The notes under the pieces are model-generated. The model made no database searches and had not been told where the DNA came from. It saw only the letters and a list, made by a program, of their open reading frames with translations. This document shows, piece by piece, positions 13,001-27,710 of a DNA stretch of 64,000 nucleotides. Origin of the DNA: Nemertoderma westbladi (Eukaryota > Xenacoelomorpha > Nemertodermatida > Nemertodermatidae). The stretch covers positions 62,001-126,000 of the forward strand of contig JAUCBJ010007720.1 in assembly GCA_032718475.1 (NCBI GenBank), written 5' to 3'. Each line of letters opens with the position of its first letter. Position 1 is the stretch's first letter. The position numbers and the translations under genes were made by a program.

Positions 13001-15839
13001 AACATGTATCAATCCAGAGTATATCTACCTGTAACTACAACATGTATCAATCCAGAGTAGACCTATCTGTAAGTACAAAATGTATCAATACAGAGTAGAC
13101 CTATCTGTAAGTACAACATGTATCAATCCAGAGTAGGCCTATCTGTAAGTATAACATGTATCAATCCAGAGTAGACCTATCTGTAAGTACAACATGTATC
13201 AATCCAGAGTAGACCTATCTGTAAGTACAACATGTATCAATCCAGAGTATATCTACCTGTAACTACAACATGTATCAATCCAGAGTAGACCTATCTGTAA
13301 GTACAAAATGTATCAATACAGAGTAGACCTATCTGTAAGTACAACATGTATCAATCCAGAGTAGGCCTATCTGTAAGTACAAAATGTATCAATACAGAGT
13401 AGACCTATCTGTAAGTACAACATGTATCAATCCAGAGTAGGCCTATCTGTAAGTACAACATGTATCAATCCAGAGTAGACCTATCTGTAAGTACAACATG
13501 TATCAATCCAGAGTAGGTCTATCTGTACGTACAACATGTATCAATCCAGAGTAGGCCTATCTGTAAGTACAAAATGTATCAATACAGAGTAGACCTATCT
13601 GTAAGTACAACATGTATCAATCCAGAGTAGGCCTATCTGTAAGTACAACATGTATCAATCCAGAGTATATCTACCTGTAACTACAACATGTATCAATCCA
13701 GAGTAGGCCTACCTGCAAGTACAACATGTATCAATCCAGAGTATATCTACCTGTAAGTATAACATGTATCAATCCAGAGTAGACCTATCTGTAAGTACAA
13801 CATGTATCAATCCAGAGTAGACCTATCTGTAAGTACAACATGTATCAATCCAGAGTATATCTACCTGTAACTACAACATGTATCAATCCAGAGTAGGCCT
13901 ACCTGCAAGTACAACATGTATCAATCCAGAGTATATCTACCTGTAAGTATAACATGTATCAATCCAGAGTAGACCTATCTGTAAGTACAACATGTATCAA
14001 TCCAGAGTAGACCTATCTGTAAGTACAACATGTATCAATCCAGAGTATATCTACCTGTAACTACAACATGTATCAATCCAGAGTAGGCCTATCTGTAAGT
14101 ACAAAATGTATCAATACAGAGTAGACCTATCTGTAAGTACAACATGTATCAATCCAGAGTAGGCCTATCTGTAAGTACAACATGTATCAATCCAGAGTAG
14201 GCCTATCTGTACGTACAACATGTATCAATACAGAGTAGGCCTATCTGTAAGTACAACATGTATCAATCCAGAGTATATCTACCTGTAACTACAACATGTA
14301 TCAATCCAGAGTAGGTCTATCTGTAAGTACAACATGTATCAATCCAGAGTAGGCCTACCTGTAAGTACAACATGTATCAATCCAGAGTAGACCGACCTGT
14401 AAGTACAACATGTATCAATCCAGAGTAGGCCTATCTGTAAGTATAACATGTATCAATCCAGAGTATATCTACCTGTAACTACAACATGTATCAATCCAGA
14501 GTAGGTCTATCTGTAAGTACAACATGTATCAATCCAGAGTAGGCCTACCTGTAAGTACAACATGTATCAATCCAGAGTAGACCGACCTGTAAGTACAACA
14601 TGTATCAATCCAGAGTAGGCCTATCTGTAAGTATAACATGTATCAATCCAGAGTATATCTACCTGTAACTACAACATGTATCAATCCAGAGTAGGCCTAT
14701 CTGTAAGTACAACACATATCAATCCAGAGTAGGCCTACCTGTAAGTACAACATGTATCAATCCAGAGTAGGCCTATCTGTAAGTATAACATGTATCAATC
14801 CAGAGTATATCTACCTGTAACTACAACATGTATCAATCCAGAGTAGGCCTATCTGTAAGTACAACACATATCAATCCAGAGTAGGCCTACCTGTAAGTAC
14901 AACATGTATCAATCCAGAGTAGGCCTATCTGTAAGTACAACACATATCAATCCAGAGTAGGCCTACCTGTAAGTACAACATGTATCAATCCAGAGTAGAC
15001 CGACCTGTAAGTACAACATGTATCAATCCAGAGTAGGCCTATCTGTAAGTACAACATGTATCAATCCAGAGTATATCTACCTGTAACTACAACATGTATC
15101 AATCCAGAGTAGGCCTATCTGTAAGTACAACATGTATCAATCCAGAGTAGGTCTATCTGTAAGTAAAGCATGTATCAATCCAGAGTAGGCCTATCTGTAC
15201 GTACAACATGTATCAATCCAGAGTAGGCCTACCTGTAAGTACAACATGTATCAATCCAGAGTAGGTCTACCTGTAAGTACAACATGTATCAATCCAGAGT
15301 AGGCCTATCTGTAAGTATAACATGTATCAATCCAGAGTAGACCTACCTGTAAGTAATACATGTATCAATCCAGAGTAGGCCTCTCTGTAAGTAAAGCATG
15401 TATCAATCCAGAGTAGGTCTATCTGTAAGTACAACATGTATCAATCCAGAGTAGACCTATCTGTAAGTACAACATGTATCAATCCAGAGTAGACCTATCT
15501 GTAAGTACAACACATATCAATCCAGAGTAGGTCTATCTGTAAGTATAACATGTATCAATCCAGAGTATATCTACCTGTAACTACAACATGTATCAATCCA
15601 GAGTAGGCCTATCTGTACGTACAACATGTATCAATCCAGAGTAGGCCTACCTGTAAGTACAACATGTATCAATCCAGAGTAGGTCTATCTGTAAGTACAA
15701 CATGTATCAATCCAGAGTAGGCCTATCTGTAAGTATAACATGTATCAATCCAGAGTATATCTACCTGTAACTACAACATGTATCAATCCAGAGTAGGCCT
15801 ATCTGTAAGTACAACATGTATCAATCCAGAGTAGGTCTA

Positions 15840-17460
15840 TCTGTACGTACAACATGTATCAATCCAGAGTAGGTCTACCTGTAAGTACAACATGTATCAA
15901 TCCAGAGTAGGTCTATCTGTACGTACAACATGTATCAATCCAGAGTAGGTCTACCTGTAAGTACAACATGTATCAATCCAGAGTAGGTCTATCTGTACGT
16001 ACAACATGTATCAATCCAGAGTAGGTCTACCTGTAAGTACAACATGTATCAATCCAGAGTAGGTCTATCTGTACGTACAACATGTATCAATCCAGAGTAG
16101 ACCTATCTGTAAGTACAACATGTATCAATCCAGAGTAGGTCTATCTGTACGTACAACATGTATCAATCCAGAGTAGGTCTATCTGTACGTACAACATGTA
16201 TCAATCCAGAGTAGGTCTACCTGTAAGTACAACATGTATCAATCCAGAGTAGGTCTATCTGTACGTACAACATGTATCAATCCAGAGTAGACCTATCTGT
16301 AAGTACAACATGTATCAATCCAGAGTAGGCCTATCTGTAAGTACAACATGTATCAATCCAGAGTAGGCCTATCTGTAAGTACAACATGTATCAATCCAGA
16401 GTAGGCCTATCTGTACGTACAACATGTATCAATCCAGAGTAGGCCTATCTGTACGTACAACATGTATCAATACAGAGTAGGCCTATCTGTAAGTACAACA
16501 TGTATCAATCCAGAGTAGGCCTATCTGTAAGTACAACATGTATCAATCCAGAGTAGGTCTATCTGTACGTACAACATGTATCAATCCAGAGTAGGTCTAC
16601 CTGTAAGTACAACATGTATCAATCCAGAGTAGGTCTATCTGTACGTACAACATGTATCAATCCAGAGTAGGTCTACCTGTAAGTACAACATGTATCAATC
16701 CAGAGTAGGTCTATCTGTACGTACAACATGTATCAATCCAGAGTAGGTCTACCTGTAAGTACAACATGTATCAATCCAGAGTAGGTCTATCTGTACGTAC
16801 AACATGTATCAATCCAGAGTAGGTCTACCTGTAAGTACAACATGTATCAATCCAGAGTAGGTCTATCTGTACGTACAACATGTATCAATCCAGAGTAGAC
16901 CTATCTGTAAGTACAACATGTATCAATCCAGAGTAGGTCTATCTGTACGTACAACATGTATCAATCCAGAGTAGGTCTATCTGTACGTACAACATGTATC
17001 AATCCAGAGTAGGTCTACCTGTAAGTACAACATGTATCAATCCAGAGTAGGTCTATCTGTACGTACAACATGTATCAATCCAGAGTAGACCTATCTGTAA
17101 GTACAACATGTATCAATCCAGAGTAGGCCTATCTGTAAGTACAACATGTATCAATCCAGAGTAGGCCTATCTGTAAGTACAACATGTATCAATCCAGAGT
17201 AGGCCTATCTGTACGTACAACATGTATCAATCCAGAGTAGGCCTATCTGTACGTACAACATGTATCAATCCAGAGTAGGCCTATCTGTAAGTACAACATG
17301 TATCAATCCAGAGTAGGCCTATCTGTAAGTACAACATGTATCAATCCAGAGTAGGCCTATCTGTAAGTACAACATGTATCAATCCAGAGTAGGCCTATCT
17401 GTACGTACAACATGTATCAATCCAGAGTAGGCCTATCTGTACGTACAACATGTATCAATC
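15840..17460. repeat. Satellite higher-order repeat, 798-bp (21-unit) duplication with 76-bp dimers
   Basis: Units alternate between the GTACGT and GTAAGT types with TATCT and TACCT endings, giving a 76-bp dimer. The whole block reappears 798 bp downstream (21 units): for example the single GACCTATCT unit at about 16099 recurs at about 16897, and the unit starting a GTACGT run at about 16411 recurs at about 17209. Confidence 0.8.
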
Positions 17461-17463
17461 CAG

Positions 17464-17870
17464 AGTATATCTACCTGTAACTACAACATGTATCAATCCA
17501 GAGTAGGTCTATCTGTACGTACAACATGTATCAATCCAGAGTAGGTCTATCTGTAAGTATAACATGTATCAATCCAGAGTATATCTACCTGTAACTACAA
17601 CATGTATCAATCCAGAGTAGGTCTATCTGTACGTACAACATGTATCAATCCAGAGTAGGTCTATCTGTAAGTATAACATGTATCAATCCAGAGTATATCT
17701 ACCTGTAACTACAACATGTATCAATCCAGAGTAGGTCTATCTGTACGTACAACATGTATCAATCCAGAGTAGGTCTATCTGTAAGTATAACATGTATCAA
17801 TCCAGAGTATATCTACCTGTAACTACAACATGTATCAATCCAGAGTAGGTCTATCTGTAAGTACAACATG
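17464..17870. repeat. Satellite 114-bp trimer, four copies
   Basis: Units of the GTATATCTACC/GTAACT type occur at 17464, 17578, 17692 and 17806, exactly 114 bp apart. Each is followed by a GTACGT unit and a GTAAGTATAAC unit. Confidence 0.85.
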
Positions 17871-18599
17871 TATCAATCCAGAGTAGACCTATCTGTAAGT
17901 ACAACATGTATCAATCCAGAGTAGGTCTATCTGTACGTACAACACATATCAATCCAGAGTAGACCTATCTGTAAGTACAACATGTATCAATCCAGAGTAG
18001 GCCTATCTGTAAGTACAACATGTATCAATCCAGAGTAGGTCTATCTGTAAGTACAACATGTATCAATCCAGAGTAGGCCTATCTGTAAGTACAACATGTA
18101 TCAATCCAGAGTAGGTCTATCTGTAAGTACAACATGTATCAATCCAGAGTAGGCCTATTTGTAAGTACAACACATATCAATCCAGAGTAGGCCTATCTGT
18201 AAGTACAACATGTATCAATCCAGAGTAGGCCTACCTGTAAGTACAACATGTATCAATCCAGAGTAGACCTATCTGTAAGTACAACATGTATCAATCCAGA
18301 GTAGGCCTACCTGTAAGTACAACATGTATCAATCCAGAGTAGACCTACCTGTACGTACAACATGTATCAATCCAGAGTAGGCCTATCTGTAAGTACAACA
18401 TGTATCAATCCAGAGTAGGCCTATCTGTAAGTACAACATGTATCAATCCAGAGTAGGCCTACCTGTAAGTACAACATGTATCAATCCAGAGTAGACCGAC
18501 CTGTAAGTACAACATGTATCAATCCAGAGTAGGCCTACCTGTACGTACAACATGTATCAATCCAGAGTAGGTCTACCTGTAATTATAACATGTATCAAT

Positions 18600-19096
18600 C
18601 CAGAGTATATCTACCTGTAACTACAACATGTATCAATCCAGAGTAGGTCTACCTGTAAGTACAACATGTATCTATCCAGAGTAGGTCTATCTGTAAGTAT
18701 AACATGTATCAATCCAGAGTATATCTACCTGTAACTACAACATGTATCAATCCAGAGTAGGTCTACCTGTAAGTACAACATGTATCTATCCAGAGTAGGT
18801 CTATCTGTAAGTATAACATGTATCAATCCAGAGTATATCTACCTGTAACTACAACATGTATCAATCCAGAGTAGGTCTACCTGTAAGTACAACATGTATC
18901 TATCCAGAGTAGGCCTATCTGTAAGTATAACATGTATCAATCCAGAGTATATCTACCTGTAACTACAACATGTATCAATCCAGAGTAGGTCTACCTGTAA
19001 GTACAACATGTATCTATCCAGAGTAGGTCTATCTGTAAGTATAACATGTATCAATCCAGAGTATATCTACCTGTAACTACAACATGTATCAATCCA
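18600..19096. repeat. Satellite 114-bp trimer marked by TATCTATCC, four copies
   Basis: The variant TATCTATCC recurs at about 18670, 18785, 18899 and 19013 at 114-bp spacing. Each copy sits in a trimer with a GTATATCTACC/GTAACT unit and a GTAAGTATAAC unit. The trimer is closely related to the one just upstream but carries its own private mutation. Confidence 0.85.
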
Positions 19097-22000
19097 GAGT
19101 AGGTCTACCTGTAAGTACAACATGTATCAATCCAGAGTAGGTCTATCTGTACGTACAACATGTATCAATCCAGAGTAGGTCTATCTGTACGTACAACATG
19201 TATCAATCCAGAGTAGGTCTATCTGTAAGTATAACATGTATCAATCCAGAGTATATCTACCTGTAACTACAACATGTATCAATCCAGAGTAGGTCTATCT
19301 GTACGTACAACATGTATCAATCCAGAGTAGGTCTATCTGTAAGTACAACATGTATCAATCCAGAGTAGACCTATCTGTAAGTACAACATGTATCAATCCA
19401 GAGTAGGTCTATCTGTACGTACAACACATATCAATCCAGAGTAGACCTATCTGTAAGTACAACATGTATCAATCCAGAGTAGGCCTATCTGTAAGTACAA
19501 CATGTATCAATCCAGAGTAGGTCTATCTGTAAGTACAACATGTATCAATCCAGAGTAGGCCTATCTGTAAGTACAACATGTATCAATCCAGAGTAGGTCT
19601 ATCTGTAAGTACAACATGTATCAATCCAGAGTAGGCCTATCTGTAAGTACAACACATATCAATCCAGAGTAGGCCTATCTGTAAGTACAACATGTATCAA
19701 TCCAGAGTAGGCCTACCTGTAAGTACAACATGTATCAATCCAGAGTAGACCTATCTGTAAGTACAACATGTATCAATCCAGAGTAGGCCTACCTGTAAGT
19801 ACAACATGTATCAATCCAGAGTAGACCTACCTGTACGTACAACATGTATCAATCCAGAGTAGGCCTATCTGTAAGTACAACATGTATCAATCCAGAGTAG
19901 GCCTATCTGTAAGTACAACATGTATCAATCCAGAGTAGGTCTATCTGTAAGTACAACATGTATCAATCCAGAGTAGGTCTATCTGTAAGTACAACACATA
20001 TCAATCCAGAGTAGGCCTATCTGTAAGTACAACATGTATCAATCCAGAGTAGGCCTACCTGTAAGTACAACATGTATCAATCCAGAGTAGACCGACCTGT
20101 AAGTACAACATGTATCAATCCAGAGTAGGCCTACCTGTAAGTACAACATGTATCAATCCAAAGTAGGTCTATCTGTAAGTACAACATGTATCAATCCAGA
20201 GTAGGTCTATCTGTAAGTACAACACATATCAATCCAGAGTAGGCCTATCTGTAAGTACAACATGTATCAATCCAGAGTAGGCCTACCTGTAAGTACAACA
20301 TGTATCAATCCAGAGTAGACCGACCTGTAAGTACAACATGTATCAATCCAGAGTAGGCCTATCTGTAAGTACAACATGTATCAATCCAGAGTAGGTCTAT
20401 CTGTACGTACAACATGTATCAATCCAGAGTAGGCCTATCTGTAAGTATAACATGTATCAATCCAGAGTAGGTCTATCTGTAAGTATAACATGTATCAATC
20501 CAGAGTATATCTACCTGTAACTACAACATGTATCAATCCAGAGTAGGTCTATCTGTAAGTACAAAATGTATCAATACAGAGTAGACCTACCTGTAAGTAC
20601 AACATGTATCAATCCAGAGTAGGCCTACCTGTAAGTACAACATGTATCAATCCAGAGTAGACCTACCTGTACGTACAACATGTATCAATCCAGAGTAGGC
20701 CTATCTGTAAGTACAACATGTATCAATCCAGAGTAGGCCTATCTGTAAGTACAACATGTATCAATCCAGAGTAGGTCTATCTGTAAGTACAACATGTATC
20801 AATCCAGAGTAGGCCTATCTGTAAGTACAGCATGTATCAATCCAGAGTAGGCCTATCTGTACGTACAACATGTATCAATCCAGAGTAGGCCTACCTGTAA
20901 GTACAACATGTATCAATCCAGAGTAGGTCTATCTGTAAGTATAACATGTATCAATCCAGAGTATATCTACCTGTAACTACAACATGTATCAATCCAGAGT
21001 AGGTCTATCTGTAAGTACAACATGTATCAATCCAGAGTAGGTCTATCTGTAAGTACAACACATATCAATCCAGAGTAGACCTATCTGTAAGTACAACATG
21101 TATCAATCCAGAGTATATCTACCTGTAACTACAACATGTATCAATCCAGAGTAGGCCTATCTGTAAGTACAACATGTATCAATCCAGAGTAGGTCTATCT
21201 GTAAGTACAACATGTATCAATCCAGAGTAGGCCTATCTGTAAGTACAACATGTATCAATCCAGAGTAGGTCTATCTGTAAGTACAACATGTATCAATCCA
21301 GAGTATATCTACCTGTAACTACAACATGTATCAATCCAGAGTAGGCCTATCTGTAAGTACAACATGTATCAATCCAGAGTATATCTACCTGTAACTACAA
21401 CATGTATCAATCCAGAGTAGGCCTATCTGTAAGTACAACATGTATCAATCCAGAGTATATCTACCTGTAACTACAACATGTATCAATCCAGAGTAGGCCT
21501 ATCTGTAAGTACAAAATGTATCAATACAGAGTAGGCCTACCTGTAAGTACAACATGTATCAATCCAGAGTAGGTCTATCTGTAAGTACAACATGTATCAA
21601 TCCAGAGTAGGTCTATCTGTAAGTACAACATGTATCAATCCAGAGTAGGTCTATCTGTAAGTACAACATGTATCAATCCAGAGTAGGCCTATCTGTAAGT
21701 ACAAAATGTATCAATACAGAGTAGACCTATCTGTAAGTACAACATGTATCAATCCAGAGTAGGCCTATCTGTAACTACAAAATGTATCAATCCAGAGTAG
21801 GCCTATCTGTAAGTATAACATGTATCAATCCAGAGTATATCTACCTGTAACTACAACATGTATCAATCCAGAGTAGGTCTATCTGTAAGTACAACATGTA
21901 TCAATCCAGAGTAGGCCTATCTGTAAGTATAACATGTATCAATCCAGAGTATATCTACCTGTAACTACAACATGTATCAATCCAGAGTAGGCCTATCTGT

Positions 22001-23734
22001 AAGTACAAAATGTATCAATACAGAGTAGACCTACCTGTAAGTACAACATGTATCAATCCAGAGTAGGTCTATCTGTAAGTACAACATGTATCAATCCAGA
22101 GTAGGTCTATCTGTAAGTACAACATGTATCAATCCAGAGTAGGCCTATCTGTAAGTACAAAATGTATCAATACAGAGTAGACCTACCTGTAAGTACAACA
22201 TGTATCAATCCAGAGTAGGTCTATCTGTAAGTACAACATGTATCAATCCAGAGTAGGTCTATCTGTAAGTACAACATGTATCAATCCAGAGTAGGTCTAT
22301 CTGTAAGTACAACATGTATCAATCCAGAGTAGGCCTATCTGTAAGTACAACATGTATCAATCCAGAGTAGGTCTATCTGTAAGTACAACATGTATCAATC
22401 CAGAGTAGGTCTATCTGTAAGTACAACATGTATCAATCCAGAGTAGGTCTATCTGTAAGTACAACATGTATCAATCCAGAGTAGGCCTATCTGTAAGTAC
22501 AAAATGTATCAATACAGAGTAGACCTATCTGTAAGTACAACATGTATCAATCCAGAGTAGGCCTATCTGTAACTACAAAATGTATCAATCCAGAGTAGGC
22601 CTATCTGTAAGTATAACATGTATCAATCCAGAGTAGGCCTATCTGTAAGTATAACATGTATCAATCCAGAGTATATCTACCTGTAACTACAACATGTATC
22701 AATCCAGAGTAGGTCTATCTGTAAGTACAACATGTATCAATCCAGAGTAGGTCTATCTGTACGTACAACATGTATCAATACAGAGTAGACCTATCTGTAA
22801 CTACAACATGTATCAATCCAGAGTAGGTCTATCTGTAAGTACAACATGTATCAATCCAGAGTAGGCCTACCTGTAAGTACAACATGTATCAATCCAGAGT
22901 AGGCCTATCTGTAAGTATAACATGTATCAATCCAGAGTATATCTACCTGTAACTACAACATGTATCAATCCAGAGTAGGCCTATCTGTAAGTACAAAATG
23001 TATCAATACAGAGTAGACCTACCTGTAAGTACAACATGTATCAATCCAGAGTAGGCCTATCTGTAAGTATAACATGTATCAATCCAGAGTAGGCCTATCT
23101 GTAAGTACAACATGTATCAATACAGAGTAGACCTATCTGTAACTACAACATGTATCAATCCAGAGTAGGTCTATCTGTAAGTACAACATGTATCAATCCA
23201 GAGTAGGTCTATCTGTAAGTACAACATGTATCAATCCAGAGTAGGCCTATCTGTAAGTACAAAATGTATCAATACAGAGTAGACCTACCTGTAAGTACAA
23301 CATGTATCAATCCAGAGTAGGTCTATCTGTAAGTACAACATGTATCAATCCAGAGTAGGTCTATCTGTAAGTACAACATGTATCAATCCAGAGTAGGCCT
23401 ATCTGTAAGTACAAAATGTATCAATACAGAGTAGACCTATCTGTAAGTACAACATGTATCAATCCAGAGTAGGCCTATCTGTAAGTATAACATGTATCAA
23501 TCCAGAGTATATCTACCTGTAACTACAACATGTATCAATCCAGAGTAGGCCTATCTGTAAGTACAAAATGTATCAATACAGAGTAGGCCTCTCTGTAAGT
23601 AAAGCATGTATCAATCCAGAGTAGGTCTATCTGTACGTACAACATGTATCAATACAGAGTAGACCTATCTGTAAGTACAACATGTATCAATCCAGAGTAG
23701 GCCTATCTGTAAGTATAACATGTATCAATCCAGA

Positions 23735-24150
23735 GTATATCTACCTGTAACTACAACATGTATCAATCCAGAGTAGGCCTATCTGTAAGTACAAAATGTA
23801 TCAATACAGAGTAGACCTATCTGTAAGTACAACATGTATCAATCCAGAGTAGGCCTATCTGTAAGTATAACATGTATCAATCCAGAGTATATCTACCTGT
23901 AACTACAACATGTATCAATCCAGAGTAGGCCTATCTGTAAGTACAAAATGTATCAATACAGAGTAGACCTATCTGTAAGTACAACATGTATCAATCCAGA
24001 GTAGGCCTATCTGTAAGTATAACATGTATCAATCCAGAGTATATCTACCTGTAACTACAACATGTATCAATCCAGAGTAGGCCTATCTGTAAGTACAAAA
24101 TGTATCAATACAGAGTAGACCTATCTGTAAGTACAACATGTATCAATCCA
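23735..24150. repeat. Satellite 152-bp tetramer, first block
   Basis: GTATATCTACC/GTAACT units lie at 23735, 23887 and 24039, 152 bp apart. Each is followed by an AAAATGTATCAATACAG unit, a GACCTATCT unit and a GTAAGTATAAC unit. The same tetramer returns at 27255-27710. Confidence 0.85.
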
Positions 24151-27100
24151 GAGTAGGCCTCTCTGTAAGTAAAGCATGTATCAATCCAGAGTAGGTCTAT
24201 CTGTACGTACAACATGTATCAATACAGAGTAGACCTATCTGTAAGTACAACATGTATCAATACAGAGTAGACCTATCTGTAAGTACAACATGTATCAATC
24301 CAGAGTATATCTACCTGTAACTACAACATGTATCAATCCAGAGTAGGCCTATCTGTAAGTACAAAATGTATCAATCCAGAGTAGGCCTATCTGTAAGTAC
24401 TACATGTATCAATCCAGAGTAGACCTATCTGTAAGTACAACATGTATCAATCCAGAGTAGACCTATCTGTAAGTACAACATGTATCAATCCAGAGTAGAC
24501 CTACCTGTATCTGTAAGTACAACATGTATCAATCCAGAGTAGGCCTATCTGTAAGTATAACATGTATCAATCCAGAGTAGACCTATCTGTAAGTACAACA
24601 TGTATCAATCCAGAGTAGACCTACCTGTATCTGTAAGTACAACATGTATCAATCCAGAGTAGGCCTATCTGTAAGTATAACATGTATCAATCCAGAGTAT
24701 ATCTACCTGTAACTACAACATGTATCAATCCAGAGTAGGCCTATCTGTAAGTACAAAATGTATCAATACAGAGTAGACCTATCTGTAAGTACAACATGTA
24801 TCAATCCAGAGTAGGCCTCTCTGTAAGTAAAGCATGTATCAATCCAGAGTAGGTCTATCTGTACGTACAACATGTATCAATACAGAGTAGACCTATCTGT
24901 AAGTACAACATGTATCAATACAGAGTAGACCTATCTGTAAGTACAACATGTATCAATCCAGAGTATATCTACCTGTAACTACAACATGTATCAATCCAGA
25001 GTAGGCCTATCTGTAAGTACAAAATGTATCAATCCAGAGTAGGCCTATCTGTAAGTACTACATGTATCAATCCAGAGTAGACCTATCTGTAAGTACAACA
25101 TGTATCAATCCAGAGTAGACCTACCTGTATCTGTAAGTACAACATGTATCAATCCAGAGTAGACCTATCTGTACGTACAACATGTATCAATCCAGAGTAG
25201 GCCTACCTGTAAGTACAACATGTATCAATCCAGAGTAGGCCTATCTGTAAGTACAACATGTATCAATCCAGAGTAGACCTATCTGTAAGTACAACATGTA
25301 TCAATCCAGAGTAGGCCTATCTGTAAGTACTACATGTATCAATCCAGAGTAGGCCTACCTGTAAGTACAACATGTATCAATCCAGAGTAGACCTACCTGT
25401 AAGTACAACATGTATCAATCCAGAGTAGACCTACCTGTAAGTACAACATGTATCAATACAGAGTAGGCCTACCTGTAAGTACAACATGTATCAATCCAGA
25501 GTAGGCCTATCTGTAAGTACTACATGTATCAATCCAGAGTAGGCCTACCTGTAAGTACAACATGTATCAATCCAGAGTATATCTACCTGTAACTACAACA
25601 TGTATCAATCCAGAGTAGACCTACCTGTAAGTACAACATGTATCAATACAGAGTAGGCCTACCTGTAAGTACAACATGTATCAATCCAGAGTAGGCCTAC
25701 CTGTAAGTACAACATGTATCAATCCAGAGTAGGCCTATCTGTAAGTACTACATGTATCAATCCAGAGTAGACCTATCTGTAAGTATAACATGTATCAATC
25801 CAGAGTATATCTACCTGTAACTACAACATGTATCAATCCAGAGTAGACCTACCTGTAAGTACAACATGTATCAATACAGAGTAGGCCTACCTGTAAGTAC
25901 AACATGTATCAATCCAGAGTAGGCCTATCTGTAAGTACTACATGTATCAATCCAGAGTAGACCTATCTGTAAGTACAACATGTATCAATCCAGAGTAGAC
26001 CTACCTGTATCTGTAAGTACAACATGTATCAATCCAGAGTAGGCCTACCTGTAAGTACAACATGTATCAATCCAGATTAGGCCTATCTGTAAGTATAACA
26101 TGTATCAATCCAGAGTATATCTACCTGTAAGTACAACATGTATCAATCCAGAGTAGGCCTATCTGTAAGTACTACATGTATCAATCCAGAGTAGACCTAT
26201 CTGTAAGTACAACATGTATCAATCCAGAGTAGACCTATCTGTAAGTACTACATGTATCAATCCAGAGTAGACCTATCTGTAAGTATAACATGTATCAATC
26301 CAGAGTATATCTACCTGTAAGTACAACATGTATCAATCCAGAGTAGGCCTATCTGTAAGTACTACATGTATCAATCCAGAGTAGACCTATCTGTAAGTAC
26401 AACATGTATCAATCCAGAGTAGACCTATCTGTAAGTACTACATGTATCAATCCAGAGTATATCTACCTGTAACTACAACATGTATCAATCCAGAGTAGGT
26501 CTATCTGTAAGTACAACATGTATCAATCCAGAGTAGGTCTATCTGTAAGTACAACATGTATCAATCCAGAGTAGGCCTACCTGCAAGTACAACATGTATC
26601 AATCCAGAGTAGGCCTCTCTGTAAGTAAAGCATGTATCAATCCAGAGTAGGTCTATCTGTACGTACAACATGTATCAATACAGAGTAGACCTATCTGTAA
26701 GTACAACATGTATCAATCCAGAGTAGGCCTATCTGTAAGTATAACATGTATCAATCCAGAGTATATCTACCTGTAACTACAACATGTATCAATCCAGAGT
26801 AGGCCTATCTGTAAGTACAAAATGTATCAATACAGAGTAGACCTATCTGTAAGTACAACATGTATCAATCCAGAGTAGGCCTCTCTGTAAGTAAAGCATG
26901 TATCAATCCAGAGTAGGTCTATCTGTAAGTACAACATGTATCAATCCAGAGTAGGCCTCTCTGTAAGTAAAGCATGTATCAATCCAGAGTAGGTCTATCT
27001 GTAACTACAACATGTATCAATCCAGAGTAGGTCTATCTGTAAGTACAACATGTATCAATCCAGAGTAGGCCTACCTGCAAGTACAACATGTATCAATCCA

Positions 27101-27254
27101 GAGTAGGCCTCTCTGTAAGTAAAGCATGTATCAATCCAGAGTAGGTCTATCTGTACGTACAACATGTATCAATACAGAGTAGACCTATCTGTAAGTACAA
27201 CATGTATCAATCCAGAGTAGGCCTATCTGTAAGTATAACATGTATCAATCCAGA

Positions 27255-27710
27255 GTATATCTACCTGTAACTACAACATGTATCAATCCAGAGTAGGCCT
27301 ATCTGTAAGTACAAAATGTATCAATACAGAGTAGACCTATCTGTAAGTACAACATGTATCAATCCAGAGTAGGCCTATCTGTAAGTATAACATGTATCAA
27401 TCCAGAGTATATCTACCTGTAACTACAACATGTATCAATCCAGAGTAGGCCTATCTGTAAGTACAAAATGTATCAATACAGAGTAGACCTATCTGTAAGT
27501 ACAACATGTATCAATCCAGAGTAGGCCTATCTGTAAGTATAACATGTATCAATCCAGAGTATATCTACCTGTAACTACAACATGTATCAATCCAGAGTAG
27601 GCCTATCTGTAAGTACAAAATGTATCAATACAGAGTAGACCTATCTGTAAGTACAACATGTATCAATCCAGAGTAGGCCTATCTGTAAGTACTACATGTA
27701 TCAATCCAGA
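27255..27710. repeat. Satellite 152-bp tetramer, second block
   Basis: The same four-unit pattern as at 23.7 kb recurs here with GTATATCTACC units at 27255, 27407 and 27559. The two blocks are 3520 bp apart, indicating either a long-range duplication inside the array or repeated sampling of one progenitor block. Confidence 0.85.
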